From the NCBI GenBank assembly GCA_026415355.1, contig JAOAHF010000007.1:1-64000 (forward strand): a stretch of 64,000 nucleotides of DNA. The letters are read 5' to 3'. The notes under the pieces are model-generated. The model had not been told where the DNA came from. It did no database searches and saw only the letters and a list, made by a program, of their open reading frames with translations. A program made the translations under genes and the position numbers. This document shows, in pieces, positions 1 to 10,354 of the stretch; position 1 is the stretch's first letter, and every line of letters starts with the position of its first letter. The DNA is from Brevinematales bacterium. Lineage in GTDB: Bacteria; Spirochaetota; Brevinematia; DTOW01.

Positions 1-78
1 AGTTACGAAGATGCTATGAAGATTCTAGAAAAAGCAAAAAAACTCAATAGCTCAGCCTTCTTGGTAGTAAGTAAATAG
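1..78 (+). CDS. 3' end of a truncated gene (TPR-like C-terminus)
   Basis: The first 26 codons read open in frame 1 and stop with TAG at 76-78. The 25-residue tail (SYEDAMKILEKAKKLN...) has the Ala/Leu spacing of a TPR helix (A-x-x-x-L-x-x-A). The gene begins before the window, so its function cannot be assigned. It converges on motB, whose stop lies 2 bp away. Confidence 0.45.
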   Translation, partial: SYEDAMKILEKAKKLNSSAFLVVSK

Positions 79-79
79 T

Positions 80-826
80 TTACCTATATGTAGGTAAAGT
101 AGATTTTTTAATGAGTTTTATGTAAATATCTGTTCTTCTGTTGAATGCTCTTCCTTCAGGTGTATCATTGGATTCTACAGGTTCAAATTCTGCTCTACCG
201 CTTGCTGTCATGATTTCAGGATTTGCTCCAAAGTCAATAAGTGCTCTAACAACCGAGGATGCTCTTGCTGTTGAAAGTTCCCAGTTTGAGGGGAATTTTT
301 CTTTGATTATCGGATTTATAACGGGTGATTTATCTGTGTGACCTATAACATCAACTTTCACATCTTTTAAACTAGAAATTAAATCTGCAACTTTTTTGAT
401 AGTTGGCATTAATTCTTCTCTTATATCAGCACTTCCACTCTCAAAGAAAAAGTCGTCAGCTAGACTTATTTTTATTCCTTCTTCAGTTATTGTAACCTTC
501 ACTTTTTTACTTTTTATTTCTGGTTTAAAAAGTTCCCTTGCTTCTTGTTGGACTCTTGACATAGCAATACCTGTTTCTCTTGATGGCAAGGATTCTATGG
601 ATGAGCCTAGCTCTGCAAATTGTCCTTGAGATAAACTCTTCCCTCCTGTCAAAAAACCTATGTTTCCTGAAAACGAGGAAAGGATCATCCTGGCTTCTAA
701 TCCTTCTATGGTTGCTTCTGACATTAGTACTACAAATAGAGCTAAAAGTAGATTATTCATATCCGCAAAAGTAAATATCCAAAGAGGCATTTCTCTTTTA
801 TGGCCTAATTCCTTCTTTTTTGCCAT
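80..826 (-). CDS. motB: Flagellar motor stator protein MotB
   Basis: Stator subunit that couples ion flow to flagellar rotation and anchors the stator to peptidoglycan. One N-terminal transmembrane helix (about residues 15-36) carries the family's essential Asp in W-I-F-T-F-A-D-M, at D22. The C-terminal OmpA-like peptidoglycan-binding domain (about 115-236) shows GHTD at 162-165, NWELSTARA at 181-189 and RRTD at 230-233. At 248 residues it has the usual length. It starts 2 bp after motA ends, in one operon with motA and flbD. No fliL follows: the next gene is on the opposite strand. Confidence 0.95.
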   Translation of the reverse strand: MAKKKELGHKREMPLWIFTFADMNNLLLALFVVLMSEATIEGLEARMILSSFSGNIGFLTGGKSLSQGQFAELGSSIESLPSRETGIAMSRVQQEARELFKPEIKSKKVKVTITEEGIKISLADDFFFESGSADIREELMPTIKKVADLISSLKDVKVDVIGHTDKSPVINPIIKEKFPSNWELSTARASSVVRALIDFGANPEIMTASGRAEFEPVESNDTPEGRAFNRRTDIYIKLIKKSTLPTYR

Positions 827-828
827 AA

Positions 829-1626
829 TTATGCTCCTTCTTTTTTAGCGAGGATTTGTTCCCTCATTTTTGGTGGTAGGAAAGCTGTTAGTTTTTCTCT
901 TGTTAATGTTGGGTTATCTCCTGCTTGAATTGACAGCACTCCTTCTAACATTATTGTTTTTACAAGTATGTCTTTTTGGTTTTTGAGATCTAATCTAGTA
1001 GCCATAGGTAGTACTATAGCATTTGATATGAAAACTGCGTAAAGTGTAGCAATGAATGCTATAGCAACTCCATGCGTGACTGCTGATTTGTCTTCTGCGT
1101 GACTTAATGCTGCTATTAGACCTACCAGTGCTCCTGCCATACCTAATGCAGGACCATAATATCCCCATTCATCAAAAAATTTCTTATTGAAAAGGTGCCT
1201 AAGTTCCATTTGTTCCATTTCTGTTATCATGATATGTTTTACCATTTCGGGATCAGTACCATCAACTATAAGTTGAATTGCCTTTCTTAGGAAAGGTTCT
1301 TTTATATCTTGGACGTCGTTTTCTAATGATAATAATCCTTCTCTTCTAGACTTCTCAGCAAATGTTACTAGAGTTTCTATGAGCTCTGCAAAATCTATGT
1401 CCTCAGTTGAAAATAAAACTCTGAATATATTGGGTAAGTTTTTTACGTATTCAAAAGGTACAGATACTATTGCTGCACCAAAAGGAGATACAACAGATAT
1501 TAGGAACGCGGCTAAGTCGGCGTAAGTGTACAATGGTACCCCGTGAAGAAGTATGGCAACAAACATTGATACTACTGATATTACTAAACCTATAACTATG
1601 TATAGGTCAAACTTTCTATCACCCAT
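829..1626 (-). CDS. motA: Flagellar motor stator protein MotA
   Basis: Four-helix inner-membrane stator subunit, partner of MotB. Two N-terminal helices (about 7-27 and 35-57), a large cytoplasmic loop, then two C-terminal helices (about 155-175 and 187-210) match the MotA/TolQ/ExbB layout. In the loop, R-R-E-G-L-L-S-L-E (residues 94-102) fits the conserved Arg and Glu that contact FliG. A Pro starts the third helix (YYGPALGMAGALVG) and another lies near the end of the fourth (IVLPMA). The start overlaps the end of flbD by 8 bp, and motB follows after 2 bp, so translation is probably coupled. Confidence 0.95.
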   Translation of the reverse strand: MGDRKFDLYIVIGLVISVVSMFVAILLHGVPLYTYADLAAFLISVVSPFGAAIVSVPFEYVKNLPNIFRVLFSTEDIDFAELIETLVTFAEKSRREGLLSLENDVQDIKEPFLRKAIQLIVDGTDPEMVKHIMITEMEQMELRHLFNKKFFDEWGYYGPALGMAGALVGLIAALSHAEDKSAVTHGVAIAFIATLYAVFISNAIVLPMATRLDLKNQKDILVKTIMLEGVLSIQAGDNPTLTREKLTAFLPPKMREQILAKKEGA

Positions 1627-1831
1627 TCTTTGCCTCCAAAATAGAGGAGATGAAAATCTCCTTTAGCTTAAGTTTTATTTTTTCTTCTATGTAAGAAGGT
1701 TCTTCAATTACTATATACATAACTTCGTTCATCATCCTTATAACGGTATTATTTTTCTTTTCCACCATTTCAATCTGGAATGGATTTATGTTTATCTTTG
1801 AACCATCTATTCTTGTTAGCTCTATGAGCAT
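1619..1831 (-). CDS. flbD: FlbD/SwrD-family flagellar protein
   Basis: Small 70-residue protein of the FlbD/SwrD family, which sits before motA in spirochaetes and many Firmicutes and supports stator function or motor torque. The N-terminus (MLIELTRIDGSKININP-) and the following E-x-V-E-x-x-x-x-T-V-I pattern are typical, and the C-terminus is Lys/Glu rich. It is the first gene of the flbD-motA-motB operon. No Shine-Dalgarno sequence is visible, and a -10-like box lies only 6 nt before the ATG. Confidence 0.88.
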   Translation of the reverse strand: MLIELTRIDGSKININPFQIEMVEKKNNTVIRMMNEVMYIVIEEPSYIEEKIKLKLKEIFISSILEAKNG

Positions 1832-1837
1832 ATTCTT

Positions 1838-1867
1838 AGTTTATTATGTTTTGTAGCTGTCTTTCAA
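1838..1867 (-). promoter_or_regulatory. Candidate flbD-motA-motB promoter
   Basis: On the minus strand, TTGAAA (1862-1867) and TAAACT (1838-1843) are 18 bp apart. The -10 box ends 6 nt before the flbD ATG, so transcription should begin at or next to the start codon. This fits a vegetative sigma-70 promoter rather than a sigma-28 type. Found by eye. Confidence 0.5.
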
Positions 1868-2038
1868 GAAATTTAGCTACTAGTTTAAGAAATCCTTGTA
1901 TTCTGATGAATTACGTGGAATGTCTTTACTTTGTTTGGTATTAGTGATTGAAGTAGTTAGTGATTAAGCATTATGAATCTATGGACTAATTTTTATTGAT
2001 AAACTTTTCATACTCGTAAATAATTTAGAATGAGGTAA

Positions 2039-3763
<1,725 letters not shown>

Positions 3764-3975
3764 GGATAGTTGAAGGATAAATTTTAGCACATTTGGAAGT
3801 CAAAGTTTTTTAAGATTTCCTGATGGTGTTTATTGTTATCCAACTGATTTAACTTAAGTATTGGCAATATCATACAGTATAGTAAAGGCTTTGATCTTCA
3901 GTTGATTTTTTATTTTGAATTGTTGTTACGATACCTTTATAATAAGGTTGCTAAATTATTCTAAGGAGATAGGAT

Positions 3976-5310
3976 ATGAAAATTTTGATAGCTAATAGAG
4001 GTGAGATTGCGGTTAGAGTTATAAGGACTTGTAAAGAGCTTGGTTTTAAAACAATTGCTGTTTATTCCGAGGCAGATAGAGATTCGCTTCATAGAAAACT
4101 TGCTGATGAAGATATATGTATAGGTGGTTCTTATAGTAAGGATTCTTACCTTAATATTCCAAATCTTATAAGTGCTGCTACTATACTCAAGGCTGATGCT
4201 ATACATCCTGGGTATGGATTTTTATCGGAAAATGCTAAGTTTTCAGAAATATGTAAAAATCATGGTATAACATTCTTAGGTCCTTCGCCTGAGGTTATAT
4301 CTCTTATGGGTGATAAATCGACTGCAAAGAATACGATGAAAAAATTCAACGTTCCAACGGTACCGGGTAGTGAGGGCGTTATAAGTAGTGTAGATGAAGC
4401 TCTTGAGGTTGCTAGAGCAATTGGGTATCCAGTGATAATAAAAGCTACTGCTGGTGGTGGTGGAAAAGGAATGAGGATATGTTATTCTGCTGATGATTTA
4501 AAGAAGCTTCTACCCTTGACACAATCAGAGGCACAAGCGGCGTTCGGTAATCCTGGAGTTTATATTGAAAAGTACATACAGAACCCAAAACATATAGAAA
4601 TACAATTTATTGGTGATAAATACGGTAATGCTGTTACGTTTGGAGAAAGAGATTGCTCGATTCAGAGAAAACACCAAAAACTTATAGAAGAAGCTCCTGG
4701 ACCTACTATAACTGAAGAACAAAGAGAAAAAATATCAAACATAGTAAGGAATGCTGTAAGCTCAATAGGTTACGTGGGAGCTGGAACAATGGAATTTATA
4801 ATGGATGAGAATGGAAATTTCTATTTCATGGAAGTTAATACGAGAATACAAGTAGAACATCCTGTAACTGAAGAAGTAACAGGATATGACCTTATAAGAG
4901 AGCAAATGCTTGTTTGTTTAGGTGAGAAACTGTCTGTGAAACAAGAGGATGTAAAAATGAACGGACACGCTATGGAATTTAGAATAAACGCTGAAGATCC
5001 ATTCAACGAATTTAGACCATCTCCAGGACAAATAAAGGTTTTACATCTGCCTGGTGGATATGGAGTAAGAGTTGATACTCATATATACCAAGGATATGAA
5101 ATTCCTATGTATTACGATTCCATGGTTGCTAAACTTATAGTATGGGGCAAGAATAGGAATGAGGTAATAAACAGAGCTAAACGAGCATTAAGTGAATTTA
5201 CTATAGAGGGTATACCTACTACTATACCATTTCATTCCAAAGTACTAGAACATCCTGTATTTCTTAGTGGTACACATACAACAAAGTTCCTTGAAAACTT
5301 TAGTATGTAA
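3976..5310 (+). CDS. accC: Biotin carboxylase subunit of acetyl-CoA carboxylase
   Basis: ATP-dependent carboxylation of biotin on BCCP, the first half-reaction of acetyl-CoA carboxylase. 444 residues, normal for AccC. It has the N-terminal MKILIANRGEIAVRVIR, the ATP-grasp glycine loop GGGGKGM (160-166), RDCSIQRKHQK, and the active-site E-V-N-T-R-I-Q-V-E-H (286-295). It ends after the biotin carboxylase C-terminal domain and carries no fused biotinyl domain. A good ribosome site (AAGGAGAT) precedes the ATG. No accB, accA or accD is adjacent; a BCCP-like gene lies 35 kb away but lacks the biotin lysine. A pyruvate or other carboxylase partner is possible. Confidence 0.93.
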   Translation: MKILIANRGEIAVRVIRTCKELGFKTIAVYSEADRDSLHRKLADEDICIGGSYSKDSYLNIPNLISAATILKADAIHPGYGFLSENAKFSEICKNHGITFLGPSPEVISLMGDKSTAKNTMKKFNVPTVPGSEGVISSVDEALEVARAIGYPVIIKATAGGGGKGMRICYSADDLKKLLPLTQSEAQAAFGNPGVYIEKYIQNPKHIEIQFIGDKYGNAVTFGERDCSIQRKHQKLIEEAPGPTITEEQREKISNIVRNAVSSIGYVGAGTMEFIMDENGNFYFMEVNTRIQVEHPVTEEVTGYDLIREQMLVCLGEKLSVKQEDVKMNGHAMEFRINAEDPFNEFRPSPGQIKVLHLPGGYGVRVDTHIYQGYEIPMYYDSMVAKLIVWGKNRNEVINRAKRALSEFTIEGIPTTIPFHSKVLEHPVFLSGTHTTKFLENFSM

Positions 5311-5314
5311 ATAT

Positions 5315-5566
5315 ATGAAAAAAGTTTCAAAGCGAGAGTTATATGGGATATTCATAAGAAATTTTTGGGGTATTGTCTATGCTACTTTAGCTGTACTGTC
5401 GGTTGTCTTAATACTAGTAGTAGGATTAGGGGTATTTGTACTTTTGGTACTTGTAGGGTTTGTTGCATTTCTCGTAGGAAATTCAAGAGATAAAAATGTA
5501 TCGACTGTTCAGAATATAAAGGATTTTATAGACAAGTTAAATGATAAAATCAAAGCACTTAAATAA
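5315..5566 (+). CDS. Small membrane protein (DUF2273-like)
   Basis: 83 residues from the ATG at 5315, 4 bp after accC stops. A basic start (MKKVSKRELYG) leads into one long or two close hydrophobic helices (about residues 13-53), then a polar tail with a short amphipathic Lys/Asp helix. The shape resembles DUF2273, small integral membrane proteins of unknown role, but I cannot confirm membership. Its stop codon overlaps the tsaB start (TAATG), so the two are translationally coupled. Confidence 0.6.
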   Translation: MKKVSKRELYGIFIRNFWGIVYATLAVLSVVLILVVGLGVFVLLVLVGFVAFLVGNSRDKNVSTVQNIKDFIDKLNDKIKALK

Positions 5567-6162
5567 TGAAAGTACTTATTATTGATACATCTTATATAGA
5601 TTTCTCTTCAGTGTGTGTTTTTTTAGGGAGTGAAAGTTTGTGTTTTCATATATCTACGAATGAGCCTTTGTTTTGGGATCTACTAAAGACATCAATTGAT
5701 ATTAAAAATATTGACCTAGAAACCCTTGAAGCAGTAGCAGTTTCTATAGGGCCTGGACCATTTACCTCACTTAGGAATGGTATTTCAATAGCGAGAACTC
5801 TATCACAAATTCTTAATATCAGGATAGTAGCGTTTTCTCTGATAGACGTTGTTTACGATAACTTTTATCCTTTGAAACCTAACATACTTTTTGATGGTAG
5901 AGCAGGCAAATTTATACTAAAAAGACCCGAAAGTGAAAATATTGAGATTGTAAGTGTTGGTGATATTTACGAAAGTATATCTGAAAAGAATATTACAGTA
6001 TCTGTTGGTTGTTCAAATTTAGTATCTAAAACAGCTATAAATCTCATAAACTTTGATTACTTACCAATGAGTTATATAATTAATACTGTTTTAAGAAAAA
6101 TAGAAAGAGATGAATTTAGGAATTACAATGAAGTACTACCTATTTACTACAAAAACTATTAA
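5566..6162 (+). CDS. tsaB: tRNA threonylcarbamoyladenosine biosynthesis protein TsaB
   Basis: Member of the ASKHA (actin-like ATPase) fold; TsaB pairs with TsaD in making t6A37 of ANN-decoding tRNAs. The N-terminal phosphate loop M-K-V-L-I-I-D-T-S and the hallmark I-G-P-G-P-F-T-S-L-R-N-G-I-S-I-A-R (about 62-78; family G-P-G-S-F-T-G-L-R) are present. The family Ser after the second Gly is Pro here. At 198 residues it is slightly short, with a reduced C-terminal half as is common in TsaB. Its ATG shares a base with the preceding stop codon. Confidence 0.86.
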   Translation: MKVLIIDTSYIDFSSVCVFLGSESLCFHISTNEPLFWDLLKTSIDIKNIDLETLEAVAVSIGPGPFTSLRNGISIARTLSQILNIRIVAFSLIDVVYDNFYPLKPNILFDGRAGKFILKRPESENIEIVSVGDIYESISEKNITVSVGCSNLVSKTAINLINFDYLPMSYIINTVLRKIERDEFRNYNEVLPIYYKNY

Positions 6163-6336
6163 TTTACCATATGCTTCATCTTTTGCTATTGAAGATTTTA
6201 CGAATATATTTACAACATAATTTTGCTAGGACATTCTTTTGGTTTTTAAATTCAAGTTATCATTAAGTACGAGTAATTTTCTGAAGGGTTTTTTTATATT
6301 TGCTAATCAGTAGTAAAGTAGTTTTAAGTTGTTTTT

Positions 6337-6366
6337 TTGAAATGTTTCATTTGCTTCACATAAAAT
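6337..6366 (+). promoter_or_regulatory. Candidate sigma-70 promoter of the barrel-like gene
   Basis: TTGAAA (6337-6342) and TAAAAT (6361-6366) are 18 bp apart. They lie upstream of the ribosome site GGAGGTGG and the ATG at 6389. Found by eye. Confidence 0.5.
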
Positions 6367-6388
6367 CGATATATGTTTGGAGGTGGTT

Positions 6389-6952
6389 ATGAGGAGAGCT
6401 TTGTACGTTGTTTTATTGATTTTGGTATATATAAATGCTTTTGGTTTTAAGGAAGTTATACTTAACAAGGGACTTGAAGTTGGATTTGGTTATACATTTG
6501 GTGGTGCAGGTCTTGAAATAGGTTTTGAAAGGAAATTATCGGGTAATGTTGATATCTACCCATGGTTTACATTTGGTGGAGTGGGAGGTCCCAATGGATC
6601 AGTAGGCTTTGGTTTTCAAGTAGATTTACCTATAACTGTGTATTCTCAGTCGTTTTTTAGCATAGCGGTATCTCCATTTGCTGGATTTGATTTAGTTACT
6701 TCAAGAAATGATTCTTCTTTTGAGTTTGATTTTGGTGCCTATGGCTTATTTTCTTTCGATATAAGAAAGGAAAAGGTACCTTTGTCAATATCTTTTGGTT
6801 TTGGACCTGATATGAACTTCGGTAGATTTTTTGGAATTGGTGTTTACTGGACAATAAATATGTCTTTTTATTTAGAAGGTGTTGTACTTCAGATAGGAGG
6901 TAATACAGATTTTGCTGGATTCGTAATTAAGATACCAAGTGTTTCTTTCTAG
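6389..6952 (+). CDS. Outer-membrane beta-barrel-like protein
   Basis: 187 residues. A signal peptide (MRRALYVVLLILVYINAFG) is followed by alternating hydrophobic/polar, Gly- and aromatic-rich strands (for example E-V-G-F-G-Y-T-F-G-G-A-G). The last residue is Phe, the usual BAM recognition residue. I recognise no named family; an outer-membrane barrel of about eight strands is the likely fold. The start was chosen at the ATG directly after GGAGGTGG, not at the in-frame TTG at 6377. It stands alone between tsaB and recO. Confidence 0.72.
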   Translation: MRRALYVVLLILVYINAFGFKEVILNKGLEVGFGYTFGGAGLEIGFERKLSGNVDIYPWFTFGGVGGPNGSVGFGFQVDLPITVYSQSFFSIAVSPFAGFDLVTSRNDSSFEFDFGAYGLFSFDIRKEKVPLSISFGFGPDMNFGRFFGIGVYWTINMSFYLEGVVLQIGGNTDFAGFVIKIPSVSF

Positions 6953-7043
6953 ATTAGGGTTTTATTTTGTAAAGACTATCCTAGCTAAGATTTGAGTTTA
7001 TGTAAAATCCTGAAGCTTCTAATATTCAGTAAAAAATAGCTTT

Positions 7044-7703
7044 TTATATTAGGATCTTAATAAGATCGATAGAAACAATACGTTTGTTGGTTACTGCTCT
7101 TGATAGTTTTTCTTGGAACCAAATTAAGAAGTTAAGTTTAGTTTCAGTGTCGATTTTTGCGATCTCCTTGTTTTTTATTATTGATATTATGAACATTTTG
7201 GTTTTTTCTGAGATTTTTTCCTCTTTTATGTAGGGTAGTATACCTTGTAATCTTAACATGGATATGAGAAATTTTGATAATGTTAAGAATGTTTCATCGT
7301 CAGATTGAGAGTTTGATATGGTGAATATAGATTTTATCGTGGTATCATATAAAATCTCATCAAAGACTTCTAATGGCACTAAGATATTTATTACTTCAGT
7401 TATAAAGTTTACTGCGAAAAGATTGAATGGCCTTGTTTTTATAGTGTCAAAAAAGTTCTGTAGTAGATCTACTTCTTCAAGTGATGGAATTTTATCTGAT
7501 GATGATGGATATCTTACAAATCCTTTTATGAAGTTTGCTATATTTACCCGATTTGAAAAACGGTTTTTGAAACTATTTCCACCATACATCATAAGGTTTG
7601 ATTTACCAATTTCTGGTGAAAATAAAACTACCATTTTGTCGTATTCATTTATGTCCTTAGTTCCTAGTACCATTCCAGATATTCTTCTAAATTTTTTTAT
7701 CAT
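7044..7703 (-). CDS. recO: DNA repair protein RecO
   Basis: Recombination mediator that loads RecA on SSB-coated DNA with RecR. The N-terminal OB-fold shows the family pattern: G-M-V-L-G-T-K-D-I-N-E-Y-D-K-M-V-V-L-F-S (10-29), with the conserved D/E-Y-D and an F-S-P-E-x-G-K. The helical C-terminal half contains L-R-L-Q-G-I-L-P-Y. The 219 residues contain no cysteine, so the zinc-binding Cys cluster of many RecO proteins is absent. Sequence divergence lowers certainty a little. Divergent from gyrA. Confidence 0.78.
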   Translation of the reverse strand: MIKKFRRISGMVLGTKDINEYDKMVVLFSPEIGKSNLMMYGGNSFKNRFSNRVNIANFIKGFVRYPSSSDKIPSLEEVDLLQNFFDTIKTRPFNLFAVNFITEVINILVPLEVFDEILYDTTIKSIFTISNSQSDDETFLTLSKFLISMLRLQGILPYIKEEKISEKTKMFIISIIKNKEIAKIDTETKLNFLIWFQEKLSRAVTNKRIVSIDLIKILI

Positions 7704-7944
7704 GCTATGCTAGTTTAATTTTGAATGCTTGTGTTTATTGTATCAAAAATACTTTTGTAAGTGATGTTGTAGGTTTTTTATAGAAAGTTAATATATACCT
7801 TTAATTGAAAATTGATAGTAAATTGTATTTTTGTTTTGTTATGAGGTTGGTAATTTTAGACTCTATTCTAGTGGAAATAATATGCTTTTGAATAGGGATA
7901 TCGTTCATAATTCATTAGAAACTGTTTAGTTTGTTGAGGGATGT

Positions 7945-10350
7945 ATGGAGAGGATTATAGAAACTGTACTTGAAGAGGAAGTAAAAAAGTCTTACTTGAC
8001 TTATGCGATGAGTGTTATTGTGAGTAGAGCTTTGCCTGATGTAAGAGATGGACTTAAACCAGTCCAGAGGCGAATACTCTACACTATGGATGAACTTGGG
8101 GTAAGAAGTAATGCTCCTTATAAGAAATGTGCTAGAATTGTTGGTGATACTTTGGGTAAATATCATCCCCATGGAGATACTTCGGTTTATGAAGCTCTTG
8201 TTAGAATGGCTCAAGATTTTAATATGAGATATCCTCTTATTGATGGGCAAGGTAATTTTGGATCAATTGATGGTGATCCTCCGGCAGCTATGAGATACTC
8301 TGAGGCAAGATTGCAAGAAATAGCCGAGGAGTTGCTAAAAGACATAGATAAAGGTACTGTTGATTTTAGACCTAACTTTGATAACTCATTGGAAGAACCT
8401 ATTGTATTACCTGCTATGGTACCTAATTTGCTCATAAACGGTGCAAATGGAATAGCGGTAGGTATGGCAACAAATATTCCTACTCACAATCTTAAAGAGG
8501 TTTGTGATGCTATAAGTTATTACATAGATCATAGGAATTCGACAGTAAGAGACTTGATGAAGTTTATTAAGGGGCCTGATTTTCCAACAGGTGGAATAAT
8601 ATTGGCAAATGAAGATATGATAAAGGCTTATGAAACTGGTGAAGGTAAAGTTATTATACGAGCAAAACTGAAACTTGAAAAGCTTAAAAGTGGTAAAGAT
8701 GCTATAGTAGTAACAGAAATACCTTATCAGGTTAGGAAGTCTGCTATACTTGAAAGAATATCTGATCTTATTAAGGAAGGAAACTTTGATGAGATATCTG
8801 ATATAAGAGATGAGTCTGATAGAGATGGTATAAGGATAGTAGTTGAACTGAAGAGAGGTGTAAATCCCAAAGTAGCGATAAATAAACTGTACAAGCATAC
8901 TCAACTTCAGGAAACATTTAGCATAAATATGGTTGCTCTGGTTAATAACCAGCCAAAAGTTCTGTCTCTTAAGGATATTATACATTACTATGTAGAACAT
9001 AGAAAAGAAGTTATAGTTAGGAGAACTAAGTTTGATCTTAAGAAAGCCGAAGAAAGGCTTCATATAGTCGAGGGGCTTTTGGTGGCTTTAAGTAACATTG
9101 ATGAAGTGATAAAAATAATAAAGTCTTCAGAAAATCCTTCCTTGGCAAGGAACAAGCTAATGGTAAGGTTTAAGTTGTCAGAAGTTCAGGCAAATGCAAT
9201 ATTAGATATGAAACTTCAGAAACTCACTTCTATGGAGGTTAAAGATTTGAATGAAGAATATAAGATTTTGAATGGAACCATAAAAGATCTAAAGGATATC
9301 TTATCGAAGGAAAGTAGAGTTTATAACATTATAAAACAAGATTTGAAGTATATTTCAGAGAAGTACGGTGATGAAAGAAGAACTACCATAGAATACAGTG
9401 AGATTGAAGATGTTGAGGAGAAAGACCTTATACAGAAAGAGGATGTTACTATAATAATAACTAATCTGGGAATGATAAAGAGAATACCATTATCAGTTTA
9501 CAGGTCGCAGAAAGCTGGTGGTAGGGGAATTATAGCGACATCTACTATGGAGGAAGATTCGATAGAACATCTTATTATTGCAAATACACTTGAGGAGCTG
9601 CTCATATTTACGGACAAAGGTAAGGCATACTCTCTCGATGTTTATAAGATACCTGAATCTTCAAGAACCTCAAGAGGAACCAACATTAGGATGATACTTA
9701 ATATTGCTAATGATGAAAAAATCAGATCTTTGGTTGTTTTCGACAAGAGTGCCAAGGGGTTTATAACAATGGTTTCAAAAAAAGGAATAATAAAAAAAGT
9801 AGATGTTGATGAGTTTAAAAACATACGATCAACAGGAATAATAGCAATGTCTTCTGATGAGGATGATGTGTTACAAGACGCTATATTTACTACTGGTAAT
9901 GATGATATAATTATATCAACAACTAATGGACTTGCTTTGAGGACTTCCGAGAAAAATATTAGGCCTATGGGTAGAAATGCTAGAGGTGTCGTGGGTATAA
10001 GGTTGAGAGGTGATGATTATGTTGTGGGACTTGTAAGATATAATTCTAGGAAGGAAATACTTGCAGTGACTGAAAAAGGTTATGCTAAGAGAGTTAAAAT
10101 GGAAGAGTTTCAACCGAAAGGTAGAGGTGGAATAGGAGTGGTTTATTTTGGGGTTAGTGAAAAAACTGGTAAAGTTGTTAGGACTTTGCCAGTAACTAGT
10201 GATAATGATGTTGTATTAATAACATCAAAAGGTATGATAATACGTATGCCTGCTGATAATATATCTCTTATGGGACGACCCGCTAGAGGCATAAGAGCAG
10301 TTAATCTAAAAGAGAATGATATAGTGGTAGATGTTGAGGTATTTGAGTAG
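7945..10350 (+). CDS. gyrA: DNA gyrase subunit A
   Basis: Breakage-reunion subunit of DNA gyrase, introducing negative supercoils. 801 residues. The N-terminal domain carries catalytic Tyr118 in [12 protein letters not shown] and the quinolone-region sequence [11 protein letters not shown], with Thr79 and Glu83 at the positions of E. coli Ser83 and Asp87. The C-terminal beta-pinwheel repeats run from about residue 500. The GyrA box reads QKAGGRG (522-528), where the consensus is QRRGGKG, so its third residue is Ala. A ribosome site (GAGGGA) precedes the ATG. A ParC assignment cannot be excluded by eye, but the full pinwheel favours GyrA. Confidence 0.93.
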   Translation: MERIIETVLEEEVKKSYLTYAMSVIVSRALPDVRDGLKPVQRRILYTMDELGVRSNAPYKKCARIVGDTLGKYHPHGDTSVYEALVRMAQDFNMRYPLIDGQGNFGSIDGDPPAAMRYSEARLQEIAEELLKDIDKGTVDFRPNFDNSLEEPIVLPAMVPNLLINGANGIAVGMATNIPTHNLKEVCDAISYYIDHRNSTVRDLMKFIKGPDFPTGGIILANEDMIKAYETGEGKVIIRAKLKLEKLKSGKDAIVVTEIPYQVRKSAILERISDLIKEGNFDEISDIRDESDRDGIRIVVELKRGVNPKVAINKLYKHTQLQETFSINMVALVNNQPKVLSLKDIIHYYVEHRKEVIVRRTKFDLKKAEERLHIVEGLLVALSNIDEVIKIIKSSENPSLARNKLMVRFKLSEVQANAILDMKLQKLTSMEVKDLNEEYKILNGTIKDLKDILSKESRVYNIIKQDLKYISEKYGDERRTTIEYSEIEDVEEKDLIQKEDVTIIITNLGMIKRIPLSVYRSQKAGGRGIIATSTMEEDSIEHLIIANTLEELLIFTDKGKAYSLDVYKIPESSRTSRGTNIRMILNIANDEKIRSLVVFDKSAKGFITMVSKKGIIKKVDVDEFKNIRSTGIIAMSSDEDDVLQDAIFTTGNDDIIISTTNGLALRTSEKNIRPMGRNARGVVGIRLRGDDYVVGLVRYNSRKEILAVTEKGYAKRVKMEEFQPKGRGGIGVVYFGVSEKTGKVVRTLPVTSDNDVVLITSKGMIIRMPADNISLMGRPARGIRAVNLKENDIVVDVEVFE

Positions 10351-10354
10351 GAGA

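Noticed and set aside
7882-7929. 15-codon frame just before gyrA, as a possible leader peptide
   Set aside because: No regulatory codons, attenuator stems or good ribosome site are visible.
8407-9063. 218-codon open frame antisense to gyrA
   Set aside because: Its product is rich in Tyr/Ile/Cys/Phe with no domain, and it lies fully inside the strong gyrA gene. It is an artefact of AT-rich codon use.
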